In this document: positions 49,001-61,300 of the stretch, in pieces
Position numbering within the stretch: position 1 is the first letter of the stretch
Layout: each line of letters starts with the position of its first letter
Assembly: GCA_903813345.2 (NCBI GenBank)
Contig: CAIIXF020000009.1
Span: 13,466,347-13,530,346, forward strand
Reading direction: 5' to 3'
Length of the DNA: 64,000 nt
From: Owenia fusiformis
Taxonomy: Eukaryota; Annelida; Polychaeta; Sabellida; Oweniidae
Made by a program: the position numbers and the translations under genes
The notes under the pieces: generated by a model
Database searches by the model: none
The model's input: only the letters and a program-made list of their open reading frames with translations
Told to the model about the DNA's origin: nothing

Positions 49001-49322
49001 ACAAAATGGTGATAAGAAAAATGATGTTTATTGACATTCCCACACATAATTCACGTTGCTTATTCAGTAGCTAATCCAATTAGACACTTACTTGAAGAAT
49101 CTACTTCCATTTCTAATTGTCAAATTCCTTTGCAATTAATAATTAAGAGATCTTCTCCTCCTTTGTTAGTGGATATTTCACATGGGGTGGGAAAAGAGAA
49201 GCCAAATCTACTTGACAATTTGTGAATCTGTTATAATCCCATCAGAGAATTAAGGATATAATGGTTGGAAAATCTTAGAGAATTCAGTTGTTGAATTTGT
49301 TGTTAACTTGTTACGTTACAAG
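46002..49322. other. Intergenic region between ALDH1L and the Nodal-like gene
   Basis: No gene recognised. An inverted repeat built on GATTCAAGGTTGA and TCAAGCTTGATTCAA lies at about 46810-46970. Degenerate copies of the 162-bp satellite follow at 46970-47350. An AATAAA near 46256 is one possible, distant end for the ALDH1L transcript. Confidence 0.4.
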
Positions 49323-49698
49323 ATGTTTTGTTGTAGAGATTTATTGTTGTTTATTATCATTGTTTTAGTTTTAATTGTTGAAATATCAAGTTTTATAACA
49401 AACATGAAGACTGAAGTCGCAAATGGTGTGACAACAGAGAATTTGAAGTTGTCAACTAAAAAATCTAGGAAACTCAACCGAAAAAGGCACAGAAATAACA
49501 GGAACAATATGAAGAAAATTTCAGATGAGGGACTCGAGGAAGAAATCAAACTTAAGTCAAGTGGATCTACTACTAAGTTCTTAGTTGAGCTCTATGAGAG
49601 GTTGGAAGAGGGTGGTAATATGCTGTATGCTGCAGGGCACTCCATGCATGATAAGGAATTAATGCAGGCTGATGCCGTTAGAACCAATGCTGGTCAAG
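49323..49698 (+). CDS. NODAL: Nodal-like exon 1
   Basis: Signal peptide and N-terminal propeptide (FLVELYERLEEGG). Donor GTAATA, phase 1. Confidence 0.8.
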
Positions 49699-51220
49699 GT
49701 AATATAATACTACGTATTCTGCACCTATGTTATCAAGCTCTAAAATTTTATGATTTTTTCATTGTTTCGTCTTACCAGAAATTCATATTATTCAGTGCAT
49801 ATTGCAACCGCAAATTGTGATCCAAATTGAATATTTTTCAAATGTATTTGGGCAGCCAAGATATTTTGACTTAAGGTAGTTTTGCACCATAATAGGTCTA
49901 ATAGAAAAAATAATTTGGGAAAATGGCATTTGAATATGATTTTGACAAAATATTCTGATTTTGAAGTAGCCTATGTATTTATCATTATCATGAAAATAAC
50001 ATGAAAATGCTCAATCTTAGAATTTTAATGAATTTTCATTCCATTTTCTGTTTGGATGATATTTCAAATAATGATGATTCAATTCCTATTCGTATTAAAT
50101 ATATCCCTCTTGGGTAAACAAGTTTTAAATGAAAATGAATTTTCAACCTTACAAGAAACATGAAAGGGCAATAACTGAACGTAAAAAACAAATATTCATT
50201 CTTATGCTAAATCACAAACATCTAATTTTGGTATAGAGCAGATGCTTGTTATAACTTTCTACCACATTATTTTATACAAAGACACAATACTGATCCAAAA
50301 ATTAGACTATTAATTCATGTGTCTGTTTTCTTTATTTTTTTGAAAAATATTTTTAAATGTTTCTTGAAGGGCCAAAAGTAAGGAAGTACAAATACACATT
50401 TATAACATAAGATCAATCCAACTCATGTTTTTTATTCATTTCAGTTGTGGTTGGAGGCAAGACAACAACAGTCAAGTTCATTCTTCAAAACGTCAACAAG
50501 AAAGCTCTAAGAACTGAATTATGGTTTCCATGCAGCAGTGGCAAGCATAGCAACAAGAAAGTCACTATTCGATACCTTAGTAACAACAATGAGGTTATTG
50601 CCAAGAAAACCATGAAGTTGAAACTCACAAGATCTCAGATCCGACCATATGGGTTTACTGATGTCACTAAGCTCTTAGAGAACACAGAGGCAGTTAGTGT
50701 TGAATTCACTTTAAGAAATAAAGCCAATTCAAACCAGTTGGAAGAGATCACCCCAATGCTTGTCTCATTCTCTAAAGATGGCGCAGAATTCTTGAACAGC
50801 GAATCACAATCTTCGAAACGATCCAAGCGTTCCATCATTTTGGACAATGTATCTAAGAAATCAATCAAGAAACTGAAGACAAAATCTGAGAAACGTCAAA
50901 GAAGGAAAGGCTGCCAAAAGAAAGACTTTATTGTTGATTTTGAGGAACTTGGTTGGGATTCCTGGATTGTGTACCCTAAGCAATTCAATGCCTACCAGTG
51001 CTCTGGAGGATGTCCCAACCCTATTGATGAGAGCTACAACCCAACCAACCATGCCCTCATTCAGAGCCTCATGAAGTTCAAGAAGCCAGACTCTGTGAAG
51101 AAAGGACCTTGTTGTGTACCAAGTAAACTGAAGCCACTCAGCATGCTCTACTATGAAGGGGATCAACTAGTGGTGAAACATCACGCTGGTATGATTGCTG
51201 ACAGGTGCGCATGTAGATAA
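49323..51220 (+). CDS. NODAL: Nodal-like TGF-beta superfamily ligand, two exons, 383 residues
   Basis: A secreted ligand precursor. Exons 49323-49698 and 50445-51220 join in phase 1. Start: ATG 49323 opens MFCCRDLLLFIIIVLVLIVE, a signal peptide. The propeptide runs to a basic site KRSKR (250-254), and a second site RQRR lies at 276-279. The mature domain has seven cysteines (C282, C311, C315, C348, C349, C380, C382), the TGF-beta knot plus the dimer-forming Cys. WDSWIVYPKQFNAYQCSGGC, CPNPID, NHALIQSLMK and KPLSMLYYEGD are closest to Nodal among family members I know. Nodal acts through activin-type receptors and Smad2/3 in axis and left-right patterning; that role is inferred here. The C-terminus RCACR is slightly unusual against the common CGC. 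Alternatives (BMP, activin) fit less well. Confidence 0.85.
50445..51220 (+). CDS. NODAL: Nodal-like exon 2
   Basis: Acceptor CATTTCAG, continuing VVVGGKTTTVKFILQNVNKK through the cleavage sites to the cystine-knot domain and TAA at 51218-51220. Confidence 0.9.
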
Positions 51221-54200
51221 ACTTCAATTCTAGTATACTACAATATGAGATTGTTATATATATGTATATATTGTCAAAGTTACACCATTTGTTATTAATA
51301 TTATTTGTTATAAAAGTTGTTATTTTATCAGTTATTGTTGACATATGATCATATTTAAGGTGTTATATTTATGATGTTTTTATGATGTAATTCATATCTT
51401 TTCTACTGTATGTTATACTGGCTATATGCTACAGTAGATGTATAAAATTAATATTCTGTTAATGTAACGTTATGCACCAGCTGTTGATATACATGTTAGT
51501 TGGGAAATTTTGAAAACTGTTACTTTTACAAATATTTATGTGCTATGCATAGTTTTATTATGTTGATGTTATTGTTAAAAAACTAAGTTATATCATAAAA
51601 CATAAAGTCTGAGACTTCATAACATGTTACAAAATAAGTCTGAGACTTTCGTATTTCACAAAAGGTAACACTTAAAAATAATTTAAGTCTAAGTTTTAAG
51701 AAAATGTTATATGTTAAGAAGCAACAACGGAGAGATAGAGATGAGAGATAGGTAATTTATTAAAAACTGTTACCCAGACTTATAGGTTAGGTCAGAACTC
51801 TGTATTTGTGAGTTTTGTTCAGAGTGGTGAAACAGGAAGAGTGGTTAAGTGAAACACCTCTGTAAGTAGTAAGTGTTACACTGTACCTGTTCCTTATTGA
51901 TTTAATGTAACGTGAACCTCTTTAAGTAGAACACATTAAAGTGGAACATTATTTGGAGGTATCAAAGGTGTTCCACTTACACAGGTTTACATTTTAGATA
52001 TCACTTACCCAAATTCAATTATATGAGATAGAGGTGTTTACAAGGTTTACATTTTCATTATACATTTTTCTATACAGTAAAACCTGTCTGATGGAACACC
52101 CTTCTGTTCCTTGTTCGCGGGTTTTACTGTAATGACTCATTGTGAGAAATCACAACCTTCTATCATTTCAAGGCAATGGTATAGTATCAGAATGAAAATT
52201 TTTTACTGAGACGTATGAAAAGATTTAAAAATACAATTTGGTTCTTGCTCAATGTGGAACTTTAATCAACTTAAAAAGTTGAAGATCATATAAATGTACA
52301 TACTGTAATTATATTAATTAATGTAGTTCTTATTATTTCATATTGCACTATCATGATACTCTTCTTTTGTATATATTATAAACTTTCTTTAAATAGTAAA
52401 CCACTATTCAAAAGTGTGTGCAAAAAGTATTATCTTTGTAGATATGTTTTAGTTAGATTAGGTAGCCAAATCTTTACTGTAAATATTTCCCATCTTTATG
52501 GTATAGTTATAACTTTACTGGTTGTATAATCCATAAACTCCGATATATGATATAGTTGTAACTTTACTGGTTGTATAATCCATATACTCCAATATATTGA
52601 TTATATACTCTGATATATGGTATAGTTGTAACATTACTGGTTGTATAATCCATATACTCCTATATATTGATTATATACTCTGATATATGGTATAGTTGTA
52701 ACTTAATTGTAATATCATCTTCATGGTTTAGTTGTATCTAGTAGTATTTTATCCTTATCTTTTAGTAGTATTTATCTTTATGTATACTTTAACTTTACTG
52801 GTAGTTGATCTATTTTATGGCAGACTGATAACTTTATTGGTAATACAATCTACCTTTAAGGTATTGCTGTAAATGTACTGCTAGTATCTATTTTTATTTA
52901 TTTATTGATTTATCTGTGTTCCTGTAAGAAATCTCCACCATATCCATGTACTGTAGTTTCAGTAATATGGCACCAACCATGCCTTCTGGAGATTCCTTAG
53001 CAGAACAAATCTTAGATAAGTCCTATAATATCACCACTGCTGTAAAAACTTTTTATAATACTGTACATAAATAAAACTGACAAAAAAATAAAAAATCTTA
53101 AAAATGAAATTTTATCTTAATTATTTTTACTACGAGCATGAAACTAAGTCACCTGAGCAGTGATGTCAGTTTATATAGCTTTAAGATATTAACTCGGACA
53201 CATGTCACTTGGTTTTATGTCACCACAGAGAAAGTGACATATTATTTTAGCCACCATTTTAAAAATAAAGTTTTCAGCTTCATTAGCAATTGAAACACAT
53301 ACCAGTATGTTACAAACAATTATAGAAACATTACTACTTATGTGTTCACTCTGTGAGTTTCAAGTGAATCTGACCTTTACTTTTCAAGTTATCACTGTAT
53401 TAAAAATATTAACAAGTTATTGACATGGAATTGAATACTTCCTAAAATTAGAACATGTTAACATGTTTCAAGTCAATCTTTTCATTTTCTTAATTTTTTT
53501 GCTTTTATTCTCAAATTCCATAATGCATTGCCATGGAAACAGATTGCAGAAACCCTAGACAATTGGTTACATCTTAAATGTGTTTTCTTAAAAGTATCTT
53601 AGTTCCATATGTTCCAACAGATGGTGTCTAAAATCTGATTTTTTGTAACATCTCGATGGAAGTATATAATATAGTTTGTACTTCCAGTCATTACTTCTTC
53701 AATTATTGTGACATGACATGTAAAATGTACTCAGAACAATGTGTCGCTGGTTATTGCAAAAACTTTTGAACCTTTAAGTTATTGCAATTTGTTAGACACC
53801 AATGTGTTTCTTGGTAGTGACATAATGGTGCAATGCATAAGTGACAAAATATCACTTCCTGATTGTGATGTATTTCAAAAGTGTAACCAGTTGTTACAGA
53901 TGCTGAATGCTGGTCACAAAAAGCAGAGGCAATAACAATGTCACTATTTCTTAGTGGTAACATTCAGTAAAAATAATGAACATTCAGTGACACCTTTCTT
54001 TGAGTAGCGTAATGAAATTGGTCTTAATTATTATAAGTTAAAGCATTTACGTTATGAGGATACTATGCCTGGTTTAATATGGTGATTTCCAATTACAGGT
54101 TGCAGGGTAGTGTTACATAGTTTGAATATAAAGATTTAATGATAGCTTTCTATGGAATTTGAGAGCTTATATATTGCTTAGTCAAATACCGCATTCTTTC

Positions 54201-55185
54201 AAAAAAGTGCACAGTACGCTTCCAAAATTTACATGGAAAATAGTGAAATATTGAGAAATTCTAAAGATAGGACATTTTTAAAGCAAATTTTTTAATGAAA
54301 AAAAATATTGCAAATAATGAGTGAATATCAATACATACAATCTGACAATGCTTCAACTTCCTTTTAGCTGTTATCACTATGTTATAAATACTTTGTGGCT
54401 TCCATATTATTACTTTCTTTGCATCAAAAGTAATCAAGAAGATTTCAAATACCTGGAAGCCTTGCTATAAAATTAAGTAAAATGTTATTTGCTGGTAAGT
54501 CAATTTTCCTGAGACTGTTCATAATATACATTGTATGTACACTCTTTGGAGGTTGTGCGGTCTTTAGAGAGAATATGGTATATAAATAACACATGACAAT
54601 ATATCGCAATACACAATAATTTATTACATATATATGACTATGTATCTCATATACGTAGATAACATGAAATCTGTATAACATCTATTTAGATTCATAATAC
54701 TTTTCAAATGCATGGAAAAACTATCTAGTATGTAATATAGAAAATATAACTTTTTTCCATGGGTTTGAAAAAGTACTGCCACTGTGATGTGGTTGAGTAA
54801 TTCTAGCAACCATATGCACTGAAATGAAACATGAAATGCATCATCAGTTAATATAGATGGACTATAGAAATAGAATCCAAAGATTTTGACTTTGATCATA
54901 CAGTACCATATACTTAAACTAAGAAACATTCAATGCACAATGTAGAATATACAATCAGAACAAGTGTGATTGCATTCGTATGTACAGAACATGATAATAG
55001 ATAAGTTATATATCAATCACGTAAATATGAGGCTAACAATCTGTATAACATGGACGGACACCATTAATGGTTGGCAACTGAGATTTCTCACTCTTAATTA
55101 ACTCGAATGTGTGAGAGTATTAGTTATTATGAACTATCCAGAGACAATAGATCAGCTTCATGTGTGACTATGTGCCATTGATTAA
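51221..55185. other. Convergent intergenic region between the Nodal-like and CLUAP1-like genes
   Basis: No gene recognised. AATAAA with a downstream run near 53070-53095 could end a long Nodal-like 3' UTR. TTTATT at 54620-54625 is a minus-strand AATAAA, about 0.56 kb past the minus-strand stop. Repeats of GTGTTCCACTTA type and a TACAGTAAAACC end occur at 51850-52132. Confidence 0.4.
52498..52720. repeat. Imperfect tandem repeat, TATAGTTGTAACTTTACTGG units
   Basis: Seen: units with GTATAGTTGTAACTTTACTG followed by GTTGTATAATCCATATACTCC recur three times, plus partial units to about 52860. AT-rich and non-coding. Confidence 0.75.
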
Positions 55186-55353
55186 CTAAAAGTCATTATC
55201 ACTGTCATCTAGAGGTTGCTGAGGTTGCCCACCTCTATTGCGAGCACCTCTCACTGCCCTAGCCATCTCCATCTCATCATCTTCACTGTCGCCACCTATA
55301 TCATCATCATCTATGTCTATGTCTGAGCCACCAGACCCCATATCATCACTGTC
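55186..55353 (-). CDS. CLUAP1: CLUAP1-like last exon
   Basis: Acceptor GTGTTGCAG, then DSDDMGSGGSDIDIDDDDIG ... QQPLDDSDNDF and TAG (55188-55186), 56 codons including stop. Phase 0. The acceptor is the first of 19 tandem copies. Confidence 0.75.
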   Translation of the reverse strand, partial: DSDDMGSGGSDIDIDDDDIGGDSEDDEMEMARAVRGARNRGGQPQQPLDDSDNDF

Positions 55354-58300
55354 CTGCAACACAGAGATTATGCATTACAATAAATCATCATTGTCCTGCA
55401 ACACAGAGATTATGCATTACAATAAATCATCACTGTCCTGAAACAGAGATTATGCATTACAATAAATCATCACTGTCCTGCAACACAGAGATTATGCATT
55501 ACAATAAAAATCATCACTGTCCTGTAACACAGAGATTATGCATTACAATAAATCATCACTGTCCTGTAACACAGAGATTATGCATTACAATAAATCATCA
55601 CTGTCCTGTAACACAGAGATTATGCATTACAATAAATCATCACTGTCCTGCAACACAGAGATTATGCATTACAATAAATCATCACTGTCCTGTAACACAG
55701 AGATTATGCATTACAATAAATCATCACTGTCCTGCAACACAGAGATTATGCATTACAATAAATCATCACTGTCCTGCAACACAGAGATTATGCATTACAA
55801 TAAATCATCACTGTCCAGTAACACAGAGATTATGCATTACATTAAATCATCACTGTCCTGTAACACAGAGATTATGCATTACAGTAAATCATCACTGTCC
55901 TGTGACACAGAGATTATGCATTACAATAAATCATCACTGTCCTGCAACACAGAGATTATGCATTACAATAAATCATCACTGTCCTGTAACACAGAGATTA
56001 TGCATTACAATAAATCATCACTGTCCTGCAACACAGAGATTATGCATTACAATAAATCATCACTGTCCTGCAACACAGAGATTATGCATTACAATAAATC
56101 ATCACTGTCCTGCAACATAGAGATTATGCATTACATACACATCAAAACTAAATAAAACAAATAAGAAACAACAAAATAGATGAAATTCTCAAAGCTGTAG
56201 TTGAAAAACAATATGTCTGTAGAAGGAATACTGTCAATTTCATTTTATATTGTTTAGGTTCTAATGTTTTTAAAAATAAAGTTATTTCAATATTTTCATA
56301 TTGGCACTAATGTTAACTAAAAGCTGTATAGTCCCAATTCACGAAGCCATGCAGAGAAATCAGCAACTAAATTCTGACAATGTTGCACCATCTACATGCA
56401 CTAAAGTAAGTTTTAAATGCAACTTTATGCAACAAATTTAATGCAAAAGGGAGTTCAATGCCTACAAAAACTGCATTTTATCATACTGTCAAATAAAACA
56501 TGTATCATATATATAAGAGAAATAAATTGTGCATGATGAAATGTTTTTTGCCCAAGCCTGTCGTGCAAGCAAATAAAAAGGATTATGAACATGCTTTTTA
56601 GACCAGCCCATTGTTAGTACTATACATATTGATTTCTATGTATGATTTTCCAATCATGTTATACAAGTTGTTTATCAGTTTTTGGATGGCAGTATACAAA
56701 TACAGATATTATGAGGAATCAAAATACATTGTAGTAAACATGAAAAATCTCATTGGTGATAATTTTCCAGTAGAACATGTATTATTGAAGCATAGATATC
56801 CAAAATCCAAAATCAGTTTGCTTTTTAAATCAGGTATCAAATATAAAAGTCATAAACCATAATGATGGTAGTATTTTTAAAACACAGTAGAACAAGGCAC
56901 ACAGTAATGAAAATCAAGATGCCAAATGGGAATCAGGTCTAAGATGTTCATATCTAAAAGCGTTACAAATTTTTATTTTGCCACATGCTGGCTCATTCAG
57001 CAACCCGCATTCCTGCCAATCAGCACAAGATAGTTAGTGAGGTAGCATCGAAAAATGTACCCGCTTCTGAACAAATTGAAATTACTTGTTTCTTATGTAT
57101 TTTTATGCGATACTTCAGAAAATTTTTGTCTGATGCGCCGTATCCGGGGCGAAAGTTGTCAAAATTGGGTTTTTGACCCTAAAAAGGAAAATTACAGGGT
57201 TACAGGGGGTACATTATCATCATTGAATAATTCATTCAGTTGGTCTTCAATCATCATAATAATTTAATCGAGAGTTGATGAGATCATTTTAAGGTAGTAT
57301 GCAAAGTTTCAATGGTCTGTCACTCGTGGTTGCCATGGAAACCACAATTTTTGCTGAGAAAATCTTTAATTTTGGTAAAACCTTTACCTGTACATAATAT
57401 AGAATGTGGATTATTTTTCAAATCAACAGATATCAGAACATTTTAGCATTTTCAAAATTACCAGGGCAGTTCAAACATTTATTTAAATATAAAGGATATT
57501 GCAATTAACATAACTGGGGAGTGTCAAAGATCAGACAATTACATAAGTGATCAAAAGTGGGCGTCGCCCTTATCATAGTAGATGATTGCCATTCTCTAAA
57601 AATACTTGACTTTTGAGATACATTTATAATGATGTTCTTTGGTTATACTAAATATTAAGCATTTTTGGTAAAATAATGTATATGTAAGTATTATACTTAT
57701 TGCATTGGGGAGGGGGTAGATGGGGAGGGGGGGGGGTAACAGAATTGGAAGAGGGCAAAGCTAATCACCCTTAAGTATAAATCTCATCTACATAGTTCTG
57801 GATTTCATGGGGTACATCTTCTGGGTCTTCTTCACATTCATCTGAATATATAGGATATTATAATTCTGCATGATTGGTAAGTATAAAGACCATAGAATTA
57901 CTCAAGTGATCAAAAGTGGGCGTCGCCCTTATCATAGATTCATTCTCTATAAATACAGAGTCTAAGTTGACTTTTGAGATACATTTACATTACAACTTCT
58001 TTTATTATACTTAATTACAAGCATTTCTGGTTAGTAATGCACATCTAATTGTAATAGTTCTTGCCTGGGGGAGGATGGGGGGGAGTAGTAACAGAATAGG
58101 GAGGGGGCAGAGGTAATCAGCCTTCAGTATAAATCTCATCTGCATAGTTCTGGATTTCACGGGGCACATTGTGTGGGTCTTCTTCATATTCATCTCAATA
58201 TATGGGATATTACAATTTACAGGATTTGTCAAACACCATACAATTACATATTTATAAATGATCAAAAGGAGTGTCACCCTAACAATAGTAGATGGTTGGT

Positions 58301-61300
58301 TCTTTGTATAAATACAAAATTGAACTTGACTTTTGAGATACACATGGATACATTCATAGTTATACTGAACTGCTGTTATTATAATTTATGTCAAGCATTT
58401 CTGGTAAATACATCTGTGTAAGTATTATAGTTTTTACATTTGGGCAGGGGTGAGTAGTAACAGAATTAGAATGAGTAGATCTAATCTGCCTTAAGTATAA
58501 ATCTCATCTTTTTAATTCTGGATTTCATAGGGTACATCTTCTGGAGTTTTCTGATTCATCTCCTGGTGTTGCTATATCACCAATCTCTTGTATGAGAATA
58601 TCAGTCAATACCCACTGGAAAGATATGGAGTCATTTAGTTTCCATTCAAGTCCACCTGGTGGTTCACTACGAGGATTTGCAATATGGGCCATACAGACAA
58701 TAAGTGCTTTATATGGATGAGATGGTTACAACGATCAGACAGTCCTTCATAAGACCAACTTAGGAAAATTATCTAGAGATGAGATGAGTGTGACACCCAT
58801 AATGACCTTGGAAAGGCACAAATAGCAAGTATAGAAAAAGACATAAAGATGACAAAAACCGCAATCAAAGACTTCCTTGATCCATTTACCATTGAGGATG
58901 AAGGTCATCTCTACGATGTATCTAAAGGAAAATCTGTGCCAAATGATGTCGCTGCAGATCTCATCTAATTTTAGTCAAAAGGGGAAATTGCATGAAGAGA
59001 TACCATCTGAGATTAGTTGAAAAAAAGATTTCATGATCTAATAAAACATATGAAATTGAAAACTATAGCAGCAAACTACAGCAGCAACAGTGACAGTAAA
59101 AAAGTATTCAGAACAAGCTTATACAAATACATTCTGAATGAAACATCTTTGAACAGCTTCGATCTTGCTTTAGAACATAAAATTAGCCTAGAATGTCTCC
59201 TGCAGTTCCTATTGAGCCCTGTGCCTTGGGCTCTAGGAACACTGACAAGACTTCTTGCAAGAACAGAGAAACGCATCCCTATGCATGAAAATGTACCCAC
59301 AAGTGCCAAAGGGAAAGGACCAAAATTTGTAATAGAACCCAGCAAGAAAAAGAAAACTTCTAAATGTATACAAGTCATAAGGAAAACAAACCCCAACTAT
59401 CCCAAACCATAATTCAACTTGAAAGGTAGTTTTGTTTCTGGATCTGGCGGAGACTGTTTCAAGATTCTACAATTGCAGATTGATTAGTTTTTGTATGTGA
59501 TAATTACATCAAAAATTCTATAAAGGAACCTGAAAGAGGGGAGGGACACCTTGCCCTATTTAAGGTAGAAAAACATGAGTTCCTAAAGATTGGAATTAGT
59601 TCTTGTATGATGATGAAAACAAAAAACCAAATACAGCAAAGTGTGCTGCTGGATACTTGAGTTGGAAACAAATGAAGACTGATGTCAGTGGTATTTCCTC
59701 CAATATAGACCCTGACATATATGCAGCCTTCCTAGCACTTCACACATTCACAGATGAAGTGCCATGCAGAAGGGGCAATAGCACCTTTTTAAAAGGCAAA
59801 GGTGGAGCGCCATATAGATACACTCAACTGAATGACTCTCAAATCTGCAAGTGTAGTGGTATAGTCTCTCACATGATATTGTTAATATATTAACATCGGG
59901 AGGTGAATGAAAATGATCAGACTATGATATTAATACTTAAGACTGACTGGCCATTGGCTCTGCCCCCTCCCATTTCTGCTACTACCCCCCTTGCCCCCCC
60001 CCCCACAGGGAATAACTATTACAATACTAAATGTAATCAAAGAAGTTTTAATTTAAAAAATAAATCTTAAAGTCAAGTTAAACTCCATATTCATAGAGAA
60101 TGAATTATCTACTATTGTTAGAGCAACACCCACTTTTGATCACTTATGTAATTGTATGGTCTTTGACACTTACCAATCATGTAAATTGGAATATCCCATA
60201 TATTGAGATGAATGCGAAGAAGACCCAGAAGATGCACCCCTTGAAATCCAGAACTAAATAAATGAGATTTACATTTAAGGCTTATTAGCTCTGCCCATTT
60301 CCAATTCTGTGATTCTTAGAGTGCTAAAATGTTCTGATATCTGTTGATTTGAAAAATAATTCACATTCTTTATTATGTACATGTACAGGTTTTACCAAAA
60401 TTTAGGATTTTCTCAGCAAACATTGTGGTTTCCATGGCAACCACGAGTGACAGACCATTGAAAGTTTGCATACTACCTTAAAATGATCTCATCAACTCTC
60501 AATAAAATCATTATGATGATTGAAGACTAACTGAATGAATTATTCAATGATGTTAATGTACCCCCTGTAATTTTCCTTTTTAGGGTCAAAAACCCAATTT
60601 TGACAACTTTCGCCCCGGATATGGCGCGTTAGACAAAAATTTTCTGAAGTATCACATAAAAATACATAAGAAACAAGTAATTTCAATTTGTTCAGAAGCG
60701 GGTACATTTTTCGGTGCTACCTCACTACCTAAGATTATTACAGCAGCACTTTTCAAGTGCAACAAATAGTAGTATAGATTGGCTTTAAAATCCACACCCT
60801 ATAAGTAATTCACCCATGCAATAGTTTAGCCATGCTTTTTAAGGATCATATATGATGGAAGCTGGAATCATTGTACTGTGAATTCAGTCTCCATGGAGAT
60901 GTTTGCACACTGAACTCTAGGCCTTCATCATTGTTACAATATGATCCTTAAATACAATCAAATCATCCATCATGCCCATATATTGAAATAAACCTTTTTA
61001 TGTGAGCGCCTTGACATTTTAGGTGTTGTTTTATCATAAAGGCGGGGCCTAGTGGTTGGTCTTCTCGGCGAATGTGGAGGAAAATGACTTGGGGACAGAA
61101 TCTCTATCCGTGGCTACAATAGGTCAATATAGGAGATAAATGGAGAGACATCTATAAATGGGGAGCCATTTGTAAAATAATGTGAAGCATATTTTACAAT
61201 GATTAAGCAGCATAGTTATGAAGAGCTCATAGTTGTGAGAGACAGAAACCCAGATGTATGGGTAATGTAGGTTACACATCTTTCAAAGGATAAGTGGCAT

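Noticed and set aside
49308-49322. Earlier non-ATG start for the Nodal-like gene
   Set aside because: The extension begins with TTG. The ATG at 49323 gives a proper signal peptide.
53741-53935. 64-codon plus-strand ORF (SLVIAKTFEPLSYCNLLDTN...)
   Set aside because: No splice context, family or composition signal beyond chance in AT-rich intergenic DNA.
55349-56136. CRISPR-like array
   Set aside because: There are no distinct spacers. The 42-bp units are contiguous and nearly identical, and the context is a eukaryotic intron.
55452-56155. Long ORFs with repeated HHCPVTQRLCITIN or KSSLSCNTEIMHYN
   Set aside because: They are artefacts of the 42-bp minisatellite, whose length is a multiple of three. 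They are antisense to the CLUAP1-like intron.
59076-59396. Minus-strand ORF of 106 codons inside the 3.7-kb element
   Set aside because: It is antisense to the better plus-strand remnant (59017-59412) and has no recognisable motif.
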